Assembly (NCBI RefSeq): GCF_014280965.1
Contig: NZ_JACODZ010000005.1
Location: 434,001 to 498,000, forward strand
Length of the DNA: 64,000 bases
Source: Echinicola salinicaeni
GTDB lineage: Bacteria > Bacteroidota > Bacteroidia > Cytophagales > Cyclobacteriaceae
Direction: 5' to 3'
Below are positions 34,839 to 42,905 of the stretch, one piece after another (the first letter of the stretch is position 1; each line of letters starts with the position of its first letter). The position numbers and the translations under genes are program-made. The notes below the pieces were generated by a model that did no database searches, was not told the DNA's origin, and worked only from the letters and a program-made list of their open reading frames with translations.

Positions 34839-35255
34839 GATTTAGTTGGTTTAATTTTTACGCTAAAAAGACAAATTCATTGTTATAACAATATTTTAGC
34901 TAATTCTTATAAAGAATATTGATCAATAGGCAAACGAAAAATTTATATTCAAAAGTATTAGAACGCAGCGGTTTAACTCAGGTTATTCATTAGTGATCCC
35001 AGTGAGGCAAGAAAATGAAAGAAAACCAGGCTGTTTGGAGACTGGGGCATAGCACCGATTTGGTGAACCTGTCTTCCGCCAGGTAGAGTCGAAAATAGTA
35101 GCATAGCGACTGATTTTAAAGCATTTTCAGGCCGTAACAGATAAACTAATGCATATTCCGGGTTCAGATCGAATAACTCGATAAAACTAAAAATAGCACC
35201 GAGGTTACCCGCGATGCTATCCATTTATTATATTATTTAAGGCTAGCTATTTCTG
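34839..35255. other. Intergenic stretch with repeat-like element
   Basis: 417 bp between two paralogous beta-barrel genes. The part 34973-35224 is less AT-rich than its surroundings and contains the 19-bp site shared with 6129-6147. The remainder is AT-rich, with no gene seen. Confidence 0.5.
34973..35224 (-). repeat. Repeat-like element with an 83-codon frame
   Basis: The minus strand is open for 83 codons (MDSIAGNLGAIFSFIELFDL to SLMNNLS, with STLPGGRQVHQIGAMPQSPN). It lacks a recognised domain and has no promoter or neighbour logic. Its segment 35069-35087 recurs with one mismatch at 6129-6147 in a gene-free stretch. From memory, frames with the PGGRQVHQIGAMPQ phrase recur in Cyclobacteriaceae genomes, which points to a dispersed element rather than a protein gene. 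That memory needs a search. Confidence 0.45.
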
Positions 35256-35861
35256 TTAGAAACTATATCCCAAGGAAACTTTGAAGCCCCTATTATAAAC
35301 CTCAGCATCGGAGTTTTTGAAAACTGGTGTAAGTCCCAAATCATAGCTTCCTTGTACATTTAATCCAACTGGTAGATTATAACCAAGACCAAAAACCAAA
35401 CCGGCATCTAAGTCATTGATATCATCTCTCTCCCACTCAAAAGTTGATCCAAAAGCATCTCCTTCAAACTTTGAATCTACTAAGATAGACCCTTGAAGCC
35501 CTGCAAAAATGTTAAAGCCATCACTGGCATAAAATCTCAATAATATGGGAACATCCACATAACTAAGAACAGTCCTTGAATCAGCAAAATTATCTGCTGC
35601 AGTTCCTTTTTGAGAATAATAAGCTCCAGGTTCAATGGCAAAATTATCCGTTACGAACATATTCCCATAAATACCTGCATGAAAACCGGCCCTATTGGTA
35701 TAATCATTATTAGAGCCATCATCTCCGCCCCAATTAAAGAAACTTGCCCCTCCACGGATACCAAAATTACTTAACTGAGCACTTGCCGGTGTCCTCCTTT
35801 GTGCATTGGCATCCCAAACAAATAATGTTACTGCGATAAAAGCAAAAATCACCTTTTTCAT
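35256..35861 (-). CDS. Small outer-membrane beta-barrel protein, paralogue of its neighbour
   Basis: 201 residues from the ATG at 35861 (MKKVIFAFIAVTLFVWDANAQ, a clear signal peptide); an in-frame upstream ATG at 35909 adds 16 residues without signal character and is unlikely. The body has FGIRGGASFFNWGGDD, AGFHAGIYGNMFVTDNFAIE, AYYSQKGTA, LSYVDVPILLRFYASDGFNI, FAGLQGSILVDSKF, NLPVGLNVQGSYDLGLTP and the C-terminal FKVSLGYSF. It is an outer-membrane barrel of the PorT-like family; role unknown. Similarity to 34290-34838 indicates tandem duplication, with a repeat-like element now in between. Confidence 0.87.
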   Translation of the reverse strand: MKKVIFAFIAVTLFVWDANAQRRTPASAQLSNFGIRGGASFFNWGGDDGSNNDYTNRAGFHAGIYGNMFVTDNFAIEPGAYYSQKGTAADNFADSRTVLSYVDVPILLRFYASDGFNIFAGLQGSILVDSKFEGDAFGSTFEWERDDINDLDAGLVFGLGYNLPVGLNVQGSYDLGLTPVFKNSDAEVYNRGFKVSLGYSF

Positions 35862-35977
35862 GTTGTTTATATAGTTGGTTCGACCATACCTACACGAATT
35901 CCATGCCAAAAAGACTAAAAAATCAAGACTTAATTATTAGCTCCACATAATATCACCACAAAGCGCCTTTAAAATAA

Positions 35978-37048
35978 CTACTTAACTCTTTTCTCGATAT
36001 AATAAGAATTGAGTACCGCCAATGCCCCCATATATTTGAGCTTAAAGCGAATAAGGTCCCCAACTTGGTAATTTTTAGGATTTTTTCCCAAATCAAGAAT
36101 CAACATATCTGAACTTCCTCCAAGTACTTCAAATTCCTCCTTGTCATAAATCAAATACTTAGGGTCGACATCCAACAGTCCTAAATCCAAAATACCCCTA
36201 AAGGATGATTGGCCATATAAGGACTCATCAATCTCAGTAACCTCCCCTTGGGGATTGGCCGCTAAAGTCCCAGTAGGCAAAAGTGGTTTCTCCTGCAATT
36301 CAATGATCTCTGCACATAATTCAAACACACCATCATTCATACCTTCAATAGTGGAATCATCAAAAAGATTGGCCCCAAAATAAAGGGTCTCTCCCACTCT
36401 AAAATGATTGACGCCTTTGGGCAATTGGTGATTCAACATTAAAGGAATAGTGACGGATGTCCCTGCAGATACCCATGGGATTTCTTTATTGAACTTCAAT
36501 TCTATGATCTGCTTATAAAGTGATAATTGGATGAGTTTATCCGTAGAAGGCATGACGCCATTTAGGCAATTCAAATTGGTTCCCAAACCAATCACCTCCA
36601 GATTGGGTAACCTAAAAATCTTTGCATAAAACTCCACCAAATCTTCTCCCATTACCCCTTCACGCAAGTCTCCAGTCTCCACCATGATTATGATTTGGTG
36701 TTTCTTTTGCTGCTTGACGGCCTCCTCACTTATCCACTTTATGGTATTTAATTCACTGTTTAAACTGACATCTGCATAGGTAACTACATCGGCCAGGTTA
36801 CGCTTAGAAGGAGGTTTAATATAAACAGTTTTTATGTTTTCATTGATTTCCTTCACCTTAGCCAGATTACTGATCCTGGAATCATGAATTTCATCTATGC
36901 CTAAGTCTATAAGCTCTTGGATATAAATCTCATTTCCACATAGTAATTTGGAAACTGCTCCCCAAGCCACATTATTTTCCTTAAATTTCTGACGTAGAAA
37001 TTCGTAATTCCTTTTCAGGTTATCCTTGTAAAGATTTAGAAATGCCAT
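35978..37048 (-). CDS. Alanine/ornithine racemase-family PLP enzyme
   Basis: 356-residue fold-III PLP enzyme of the alanine/ornithine racemase family. The N-terminal alanine-racemase-type barrel carries AWGAVSKLLCGNEIY, with Lys34 as likely PLP lysine, then IDEIHDSRISNLAKV, TVYIKPPSKRNLADVV, IIIMVETGDLREGVM, VIGLGTNLNCLNGVMPS, VSAGTSVTIPL and HFRVGETLYFG. These place it with ornithine-racemase-like enzymes rather than the cell-wall alanine racemase Alr, which is longer in its C-terminal domain. Expected reaction: interconversion of L- and D-forms of an amino acid. It is the last gene of an operon, one base after the GNAT gene. Substrate unknown. Confidence 0.85.
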   Translation of the reverse strand: MAFLNLYKDNLKRNYEFLRQKFKENNVAWGAVSKLLCGNEIYIQELIDLGIDEIHDSRISNLAKVKEINENIKTVYIKPPSKRNLADVVTYADVSLNSELNTIKWISEEAVKQQKKHQIIIMVETGDLREGVMGEDLVEFYAKIFRLPNLEVIGLGTNLNCLNGVMPSTDKLIQLSLYKQIIELKFNKEIPWVSAGTSVTIPLMLNHQLPKGVNHFRVGETLYFGANLFDDSTIEGMNDGVFELCAEIIELQEKPLLPTGTLAANPQGEVTEIDESLYGQSSFRGILDLGLLDVDPKYLIYDKEEFEVLGGSSDMLILDLGKNPKNYQVGDLIRFKLKYMGALAVLNSYYIEKRVK

Positions 37049-37049
37049 T

Positions 37050-37487
37050 TTATTTTTTCAACCTCATTTCGAGGTATTTATTGGTAAAACCCAGTTTTTC
37101 ATAGAGTTTTCTTGCTGGATTATCCGGTTCTACATGTAGTGCAATATCACCGCTGGACATATTAATAGCGGTATTCATTAATTTTTTACCCACTCCTTTA
37201 CCTCTTTGGTTGGCATTAACAGCTATATAAACTAAAATATTTTCTGGAATATATCCAGACATTCCTGTTTTATTCACCACTACCGCTCCAACAATTTTTC
37301 CTTTTTCGCGCCCCATAACAACAAAACCTCCTTTATCTCCAGCCATGTCCAAAGCATAGTCCAAGCATTTCATGATGTCTTCATGAGGATCTCCATATTC
37401 TTCCAAATGCTCAAACAGAAAATCTGCAATTTCGGTTTTTTGTAAAAAGGTGGCATTATCAATGGTTGAAAGTGTCTCTATTTTCAT
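37050..37487 (-). CDS. GNAT-family N-acetyltransferase
   Basis: 145-residue acetyl-CoA-dependent acetyltransferase. The core GNAT elements are visible: GGFVVMGREKGKIVGAVVVN (strand pair), ENILVYIAVNANQRGKGVG (motif A, acetyl-CoA pyrophosphate loop QRGKGVG), KKLMNTAINMS, and IALHVEPDNPARKLYEKLGF (motif B with the N-P-A-R-K-L-Y-E-K-L-G-F ending). It sits 43 bp after a sodium:solute symporter gene and one base before a racemase gene, so the three form an operon. By context it may acetylate the imported or racemised amino compound; this is inference. Confidence 0.9.
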   Translation of the reverse strand: MKIETLSTIDNATFLQKTEIADFLFEHLEEYGDPHEDIMKCLDYALDMAGDKGGFVVMGREKGKIVGAVVVNKTGMSGYIPENILVYIAVNANQRGKGVGKKLMNTAINMSSGDIALHVEPDNPARKLYEKLGFTNKYLEMRLKK

Positions 37488-37530
37488 CTTATTGGATATT
37501 TATTCTGTATATACTCACTAATTATTTAAT

Positions 37531-38937
37531 TCAGCCTAACTTATCTACAAGCAAAAACACTGCTAAAGAAGCTGCCAGACCAAATAAATTGGCATCCAAG
37601 CCCAAGGGAAGTCCTATTCCACTCAGCGCCAAACCAGCCGTTACCCCTCCTCCAATGACCATAGAGGACAAAGCCGCTTTTGGGTTTCTTTTATTCCAAA
37701 ACAAACCTGCTAAAATAGGCACTAGAAGTCCCGAAACCATAAAGGCATATGAGTACAACATAAGCTCCAGAACATTGGTCATTTGCATGGCTATTATCAG
37801 GGCAAGCGTACCAATCACCAAGGTAAAGAGTTGGCTAAAATACATGGATTTCTTTTCAGGCTGTTGGTCAAACCATCTTCCAAAAAGGTCTGTGGTCAGG
37901 TTCCCTGATGCAGCCATTAGGCAGGAATCTGCTGTGGAAAGCACTGCGGAGAAATAAGCTGACATCATCAGCCCCATGATTCCAGCTGGCAAAACAGTAC
38001 TTAATAGAATAGGCAAGCCCATCTCAGGGTCCAAACTTTCAATTGCACCAGCGATCATGCCTTGTTCAAAAGCTACCCTCGCCAATAACCCCAAAGAGAC
38101 GCCCATAAACGCCATTATAGGCCACTCAAAAAGACCAGCGATATACCAAGCCAGTTTTGCAGATTCAACATCCCTACTCGCAAAAATCCGCTGATAAAGG
38201 GTCATCCCTACAAACCAAATGGGCAAAATGGTTATTCCCCAATTGGCCATATCCTGCCAGGTCAAGTTCGAAAGACTGAAAAATTCCTTGGGCAGGCTCT
38301 CATGAATGGCTTCCCAACCTCCAACATGGTGATAGGAAATAGGCAGACCTATTAAACTAAAGCCCAACAATAAAATCACCCATTGAATGGTATCGGTATA
38401 AATGACTGCCTTCAACCCGCCCATAACGGTATAGACTACTGCAATAATTCCCATAATCAAAAGTGCAAGGTTTAAATCCAAGCCCTTGAAAGTTCCTGAA
38501 GCCAATTTTGCACCAGCTAGTAACTGAGAAGAAGTAAATCCCAAATAGCCCACAAAACAAATTATACCAGCAGCAATGCCCACAGAGCGATTAAAGAGGT
38601 ACTGAAAAATCTGGGGAAATGTATAAAATTTAGCAAAAGCAGGATTGGACTTTACCTTAGGAATTAAAAATACTGCTGCCAGCCAAGCTCCAATCAACCC
38701 AGTAAATAACATCCAGCTCCCAGAAAGCCCCATCGCAAATCCCAAACCTCCCAAGCCAATACTAAAACCGCCGCCTACATCAGTAGCCACCACTGAAAGT
38801 CCAATATGCCAGTGACCGATGGATCTACCGCCTACATAATAATCCTCCTGTCCCTGATTGTTTCGCATGAAGTAAAGACCTACTCCAAGCATGATGATCA
38901 TGTACAATATAAAAATACCTATATCTATCCATTCCAT
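37531..38937 (-). CDS. Sodium:solute symporter (SSF family)
   Basis: 468-residue inner-membrane importer with about 13 helices. SSF landmarks are the N-terminal IGIFILYMIIMLGVGLYF, DYYVGGRSIGHWHIGLSVVA, TDVGGGFSIGLGGLGFAMG, SNPAFAKFYTFPQIFQYLFN, ITILPIWFVGMTLYQRIFAS and MSAYFSAVLSTADSCLMAAS, the last being the sodium-site helix. It is the first gene of an operon with a GNAT acetyltransferase and an alanine/ornithine-type racemase, which suggests an amino acid or related amine as substrate. SSF members also carry proline, pantothenate and sugars, so the substrate remains open. Confidence 0.92.
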   Translation of the reverse strand: MEWIDIGIFILYMIIMLGVGLYFMRNNQGQEDYYVGGRSIGHWHIGLSVVATDVGGGFSIGLGGLGFAMGLSGSWMLFTGLIGAWLAAVFLIPKVKSNPAFAKFYTFPQIFQYLFNRSVGIAAGIICFVGYLGFTSSQLLAGAKLASGTFKGLDLNLALLIMGIIAVVYTVMGGLKAVIYTDTIQWVILLLGFSLIGLPISYHHVGGWEAIHESLPKEFFSLSNLTWQDMANWGITILPIWFVGMTLYQRIFASRDVESAKLAWYIAGLFEWPIMAFMGVSLGLLARVAFEQGMIAGAIESLDPEMGLPILLSTVLPAGIMGLMMSAYFSAVLSTADSCLMAASGNLTTDLFGRWFDQQPEKKSMYFSQLFTLVIGTLALIIAMQMTNVLELMLYSYAFMVSGLLVPILAGLFWNKRNPKAALSSMVIGGGVTAGLALSGIGLPLGLDANLFGLAASLAVFLLVDKLG

Positions 38938-39083
38938 TAAAAGCGGTTCTTTTCGTCTACTCCTCTTACTAACAAAATACTGAAGTTATAGTTTTCCCTG
39001 TTTTTTCCAATTTGAGGAACACATATTTAGGAAATGATCTATAAAAACCCGGTTTTACAATAATGGTCAAAAAATCTAGCAAT

Positions 39084-39109
39084 AAAAAAGGCCGGAAATA
39101 CCGGCCTTT
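39084..39109 (-). terminator. Terminator of the sdhCAB operon
   Basis: AAAGGCCGG and CCGGCCTTT form a perfect nine-base-pair stem around AAATA. On the minus strand a T tract follows (A tract at 39084-39089). It lies about 24 bases beyond the sdhB stop. Confidence 0.88.
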
Positions 39110-39132
39110 CACTTTATGATATATGATCTCAA

Positions 39133-39882
39133 TTATACATTCTCACTGCTTACAATGGCAGAGAAATATTCCCTGTTCATTCTAGCTATATTGGTCAAGC
39201 TGATACCTTTTGGACATTCAATTGAACATGCCCCAGTATTGGTACATGCACCAAATCCTTCTTCATCCATTTGGGCAATCATCTTCTCAGCTCTCTCTTT
39301 TCTTTCTACCTTACCCTGAGGCAACATAGCCAATTGGGAGATTTTAGCAGAAGTAAACAGCATAGCAGAAGCATTCTTACAAGCAGCTACACAAGCCCCA
39401 CAACCAATACAAGTCGCAGCATCAAAAGCCTCGTCTGCAATTTTCTTTGGAATAGGTATCTCATTGGCATCAGGAACACCTCCAGTGTTTACAGATACAT
39501 AACCACCCGCTTGGATGATACGGTCAAAGGAACCTCTATCCACGACCAAATCTTTAACCACAGGGAAAGCGGCTGCTCTCCAAGGTTCAATGGTAATGGT
39601 ATCACCATCTTTAAAAGATCTCATATGCAGCTGACAGGTAGTTGTTTGCTGAGGTCCATGGGGCTTACCATTGATATGCAATGAACACATCCCGCAAATA
39701 CCCTCTCTACAGTCATGATCAAAGTGAACAGGGTCCTCTCCTTTTTCAGAAAGCTCCTCATTCAAAACGTCCAACATTTCCAAGAAAGACATGTCTTCAG
39801 AAATATCAGCAATACTATAATTAACAAAACCGCCCTTGTCCGAGCTGTTTTTTTGTCTCCAAACTTTAAGTGTTAAGTTCAT
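39133..39882 (-). CDS. sdhB: Succinate dehydrogenase/fumarate reductase iron-sulfur subunit
   Basis: 249-residue electron-transfer subunit of complex II at the inner face of the cytoplasmic membrane. Three cluster motifs are intact: the 2Fe-2S site [16 protein letters not shown] with a fourth Cys at 83 (TTTCQLH), then [17 protein letters not shown] and [15 protein letters not shown] for the 4Fe-4S and 3Fe-4S clusters. It is the last of three co-directional genes (cytochrome b, flavoprotein, iron-sulfur), the order typical of Bacteroidota b-type complex II. It starts 30 bp after the flavoprotein stop. A terminator follows the gene. Confidence 0.97.
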   Translation of the reverse strand: MNLTLKVWRQKNSSDKGGFVNYSIADISEDMSFLEMLDVLNEELSEKGEDPVHFDHDCREGICGMCSLHINGKPHGPQQTTTCQLHMRSFKDGDTITIEPWRAAAFPVVKDLVVDRGSFDRIIQAGGYVSVNTGGVPDANEIPIPKKIADEAFDAATCIGCGACVAACKNASAMLFTSAKISQLAMLPQGKVERKERAEKMIAQMDEEGFGACTNTGACSIECPKGISLTNIARMNREYFSAIVSSENV

Positions 39883-39912
39883 AATAATTATGAATTTTTG
39901 GTTGTCAAATGA

Positions 39913-41847
39913 TTACTTGTAACTTCTTTGGGTCAACTTCACGTTTTCGAACACAAGCGGCTCTTTGTTCAGCTCTTCCTCCACATTGTCTCCCATGTGT
40001 TTCCAAGCACCCACGTAAGCAAAATTCTCATCATCACGAAGGGCTTCACCCTCTTCGGTTTGATACTCTTCGCGGAAGTGACCACCACAAGACTCATTTC
40101 TGTGCAGTGCATCCCTTACCATAAGCTCTCCCAACTCAAGGAAATCAGCCACTCTGTGTGCTTTTTCCAAGGATAGGTTCAACTCATCACCTGTTCCCAA
40201 TACTTTGACATCAGACCAAAATTCCTTTCTCAGCTCCTGGATCATACCGATAGCCTTCTGAAGCCCTTCAGCAGTTCTGGCCATACCACAGTATTCCCAC
40301 ATGATTTTACCTAATCGCTTATGGAAATCATCTACTGTTTTCTTACCATTGATGGAAAGTAGTTTTTGGATTTTATCCTTGATTTCTTTTTCTGACTGTT
40401 TGAAAGCCTCATGGTCCGTTCCCACTTTCTCATATGGCATACCAGCCAAATAATCTCCGATAGTGTAAGGAATCACAAAATAACCATCAGCAAGGCCCTG
40501 CATCAATGCAGAAGCTCCCAATCTGTTGGCACCGTGATCAGAGAAGTTGGCTTCTCCTAGGGCATAAAGACCAGGTACAGTAGTCATCAAATGGTAATCT
40601 ACCCAAAGTCCACCCATGGTATAGTGAACGGCTGGATAAATCTTCATTGGCGTCTGATAAGGGTTTTCCCCAGTGATCTGCTGATACATATCAAACAAGT
40701 TACCATACTTGGCGCTGATAGTATCTTCTCCGTCCCTGATGATAGCATCACGGAAATCCAAAAATACCGCTTCACCGGTTTCGTTTACCCCTCTGCCTTC
40801 ATCACAAACATACTTGGCATTTCTAGAAGCCACATCACGAGGAACCAAGTTACCGAAAGAAGGATACCTTCTTTCCAAATAGTAATCCCTATCCTCGTCC
40901 TTAATATCTTTAGGCATAATTTCCTTCTTACGAAGTTTCTCAGCCAATTCTTTCGTTTTGGGTACCCATACCCTACCATCGTTTCTCAATGACTCTGACA
41001 TCAAAGTCAATTTGGACTGATGGTCTCCCGAAACCGGGATACAAGTTGGGTGAATTTGTGTATAGCAAGGGTTAGCAAAATAAGCCCCTTTCTTGTGCGC
41101 TCTCCAAGCAGCAGTCACATTTGATCCCATTGCGTTGGTAGAAAGGAAGAATACATTACCATATCCACCAGTACAAAGCAATACCGCATGCGCACTGTGA
41201 GATTCAATAGCTCCGGTGATCAGGTTTCTGGTAACAATACCTCTGGCTTTGCCATCGATGGTTACTACATCCATCATCTCAGTTCTTGGATAAAGTTTCA
41301 CCTTACCATTGGCTACCTGACGGCTCAATGCTGAATAAGCACCCAAAAGCAACTGCTGTCCCGTTTGGCCCCTGGCGTAGAAAGTACGTGATACCTGGGC
41401 ACCACCAAATGAACGGTTGGCAAGTAATCCACCATATTCACGGGCAAAAGGGACACCTTGTGCCACACATTGATCAATAATATTTACAGAAACTTCTGCT
41501 AGTCTGTGTACATTGGCTTCTCTGGAACGGTAATCCCCACCTTTGATGGTGTCATAAAATAACCTGTAGACAGAGTCACCATCATTCTGATAGTTCTTTG
41601 CTGCATTGATACCCCCCTGAGCTGCAATAGAGTGCGCTCTCCTAGGGCTATCCTGGAAACAAAAAGCTTTTACATTATAGCCCAACTCAGCCAAAGAAGC
41701 TGCTGCCGAAGCACCTGCCAGACCAGTCCCTACTACAATTACCTCATATTTCCTTTTGTTGGCCGGGTTGACCAACTTCATATTAAATTTATGTTTAGTC
41801 CACTTTTCAGCTAATGAACCTGCTGGTATTTTAGAATCAAGTATCAT
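39913..41847 (-). CDS. sdhA: Succinate dehydrogenase/fumarate reductase flavoprotein subunit
   Basis: 644-residue catalytic subunit of complex II that oxidises succinate (or reduces fumarate) with covalently bound FAD. Landmarks are the dinucleotide fold [20 protein letters not shown], the flavin-attachment region [19 protein letters not shown], the active-site segment [58 protein letters not shown] and the C-terminal [15 protein letters not shown]. Length and domain order fit the Bacteroidota/epsilon-type fumarate reductase branch. It lies 12 bp after the cytochrome b gene and is co-transcribed with it. Confidence 0.97.
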   Translation of the reverse strand: MILDSKIPAGSLAEKWTKHKFNMKLVNPANKRKYEVIVVGTGLAGASAAASLAELGYNVKAFCFQDSPRRAHSIAAQGGINAAKNYQNDGDSVYRLFYDTIKGGDYRSREANVHRLAEVSVNIIDQCVAQGVPFAREYGGLLANRSFGGAQVSRTFYARGQTGQQLLLGAYSALSRQVANGKVKLYPRTEMMDVVTIDGKARGIVTRNLITGAIESHSAHAVLLCTGGYGNVFFLSTNAMGSNVTAAWRAHKKGAYFANPCYTQIHPTCIPVSGDHQSKLTLMSESLRNDGRVWVPKTKELAEKLRKKEIMPKDIKDEDRDYYLERRYPSFGNLVPRDVASRNAKYVCDEGRGVNETGEAVFLDFRDAIIRDGEDTISAKYGNLFDMYQQITGENPYQTPMKIYPAVHYTMGGLWVDYHLMTTVPGLYALGEANFSDHGANRLGASALMQGLADGYFVIPYTIGDYLAGMPYEKVGTDHEAFKQSEKEIKDKIQKLLSINGKKTVDDFHKRLGKIMWEYCGMARTAEGLQKAIGMIQELRKEFWSDVKVLGTGDELNLSLEKAHRVADFLELGELMVRDALHRNESCGGHFREEYQTEEGEALRDDENFAYVGAWKHMGDNVEEELNKEPLVFENVKLTQRSYK

Positions 41848-41859
41848 ATTGGCTTTGTA

Positions 41860-42546
41860 TTATTTCAAAGTTGATAAATAGATGAAAATAGGCATTGAGG
41901 CAAACATGGCCGGAACAATGATTGAAAAAGCACTACCGATAAACTTGATCGCCGGAGTATACTTTTTGTGATTAAGTCCCAATGTCTGGAATGCACTGGC
42001 AAAACCATGGTACAAGTGGAAGCCTAATAAAATCATGGACACTACATAAAGTGCTACCAATCCAATATTTGAGAAGGCAAGGTTTACAACTGCATAAAGA
42101 TCCTTGAACTCACCACTTTCATAAGTGACCATTGGAATAGCTCCCCAATGCATCTGAGCCCAAAAATTTTGAAGGTGAACTACAATAAAAATAAATACTA
42201 TAGTACCTAAAACACCCATATTTCTGGAATTCCATGTACTGTTCGTTGCAGCTTTACTGTCTGCATAATTTACTGGTCTAGCCTTCTTATTTTTTGAAGA
42301 AAGAATGATCGAAACAATCACATGTCCAATAATGGAAATGTAAGTAAGATAGGAAAGAATTTTCACTGCCGGGTTCGTTGTCATAAACTTGGCATATTCA
42401 TTAAATGCCTGTCCACCGTCATCTTTAAATAAAAGCATGTTTCCGGAGACGTGTCCTATCAAAAACAGGATCAGGAATAAGCCTGTCAGGGCCATTAGCA
42501 ACTTTCGTCCCAAAGTGCTACTAAAGGTTTTGGTTACCCAACTCAT
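41860..42546 (-). CDS. sdhC: Succinate dehydrogenase cytochrome b subunit
   Basis: 228-residue membrane anchor of complex II with five predicted helices, of the single-subunit diheme b558 type. Landmarks are the N-terminal KTFSSTLGRKLLMALTGLFL, IGHVSGNMLLF with a heme-ligand-type His, ILSYLTYISIIGHVIVSI, VFIFIVVHLQNFWAQMHWG and ILLGFHLYHGFASAFQTLGL. Conserved His residues occur in four helices. It is the first gene of the operon and has a strong promoter match directly upstream. Confidence 0.95.
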   Translation of the reverse strand: MSWVTKTFSSTLGRKLLMALTGLFLILFLIGHVSGNMLLFKDDGGQAFNEYAKFMTTNPAVKILSYLTYISIIGHVIVSIILSSKNKKARPVNYADSKAATNSTWNSRNMGVLGTIVFIFIVVHLQNFWAQMHWGAIPMVTYESGEFKDLYAVVNLAFSNIGLVALYVVSMILLGFHLYHGFASAFQTLGLNHKKYTPAIKFIGSAFSIIVPAMFASMPIFIYLSTLK

Positions 42547-42905
42547 AAAATTTCTCTTTATTAGTGAAGATGGTTATTTAAAATGTTCAAATTGGTTAAC
42601 AAATTTACACGCCGAAAGTTTATCAAACAATCTATCCCTACGTATTGCGCTTATTTTAAAAGGTTCTAAATAAACTTCTAAAAGCTATTTTTCAGTTATT
42701 TTTAAACTTTTTGCTCCGATATCGCTTAATTTTTCTGTTGGATTTCGGTAATATGGTACACTTCCTTAACTTTAATTCGTATATATTTATTAATTAAGGT
42801 AAATGCGATATTTTATACTTAGAAGTTTTTTAAGTATAAATACTGTAAATTTTTAAGTAATCCACCTAGATAAACTGGTTAGATTTAGGTGAAGTAGTAA
42901 AACTT
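42547..42905. other. Divergent promoter region between sdhC and a secreted-protein gene
   Basis: 359 bp with the sdh promoter at 42600-42630 (minus). Towards the plus-strand gene the sequence is very AT-rich, with only a partial -7-like TAAATTTT near 42846. No coding frame or RNA structure is evident. Confidence 0.5.
42600..42630 (-). promoter_or_regulatory. Promoter of the sdhCAB operon
   Basis: On the minus strand TTG (42630-42628) is followed after 20 bases by TAAATTTG (42607-42600), a full match to the Bacteroidota housekeeping consensus TTG-N19-21-TANNTTTG. The predicted start lies around 42593, giving a leader of roughly 45 bases before sdhC. Confidence 0.65.

Noticed and set aside
37466-37957. 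163-codon open frame on the plus strand
   Set aside because: It lies opposite the 3' part of the sodium:solute symporter gene, has no family resemblance, and its reading is explained as a shadow of the real gene.
40591-40992. 133-codon open frame on the plus strand
   Set aside because: Fully inside the sdhA flavoprotein gene on the opposite strand, where conserved motifs prove the minus frame.
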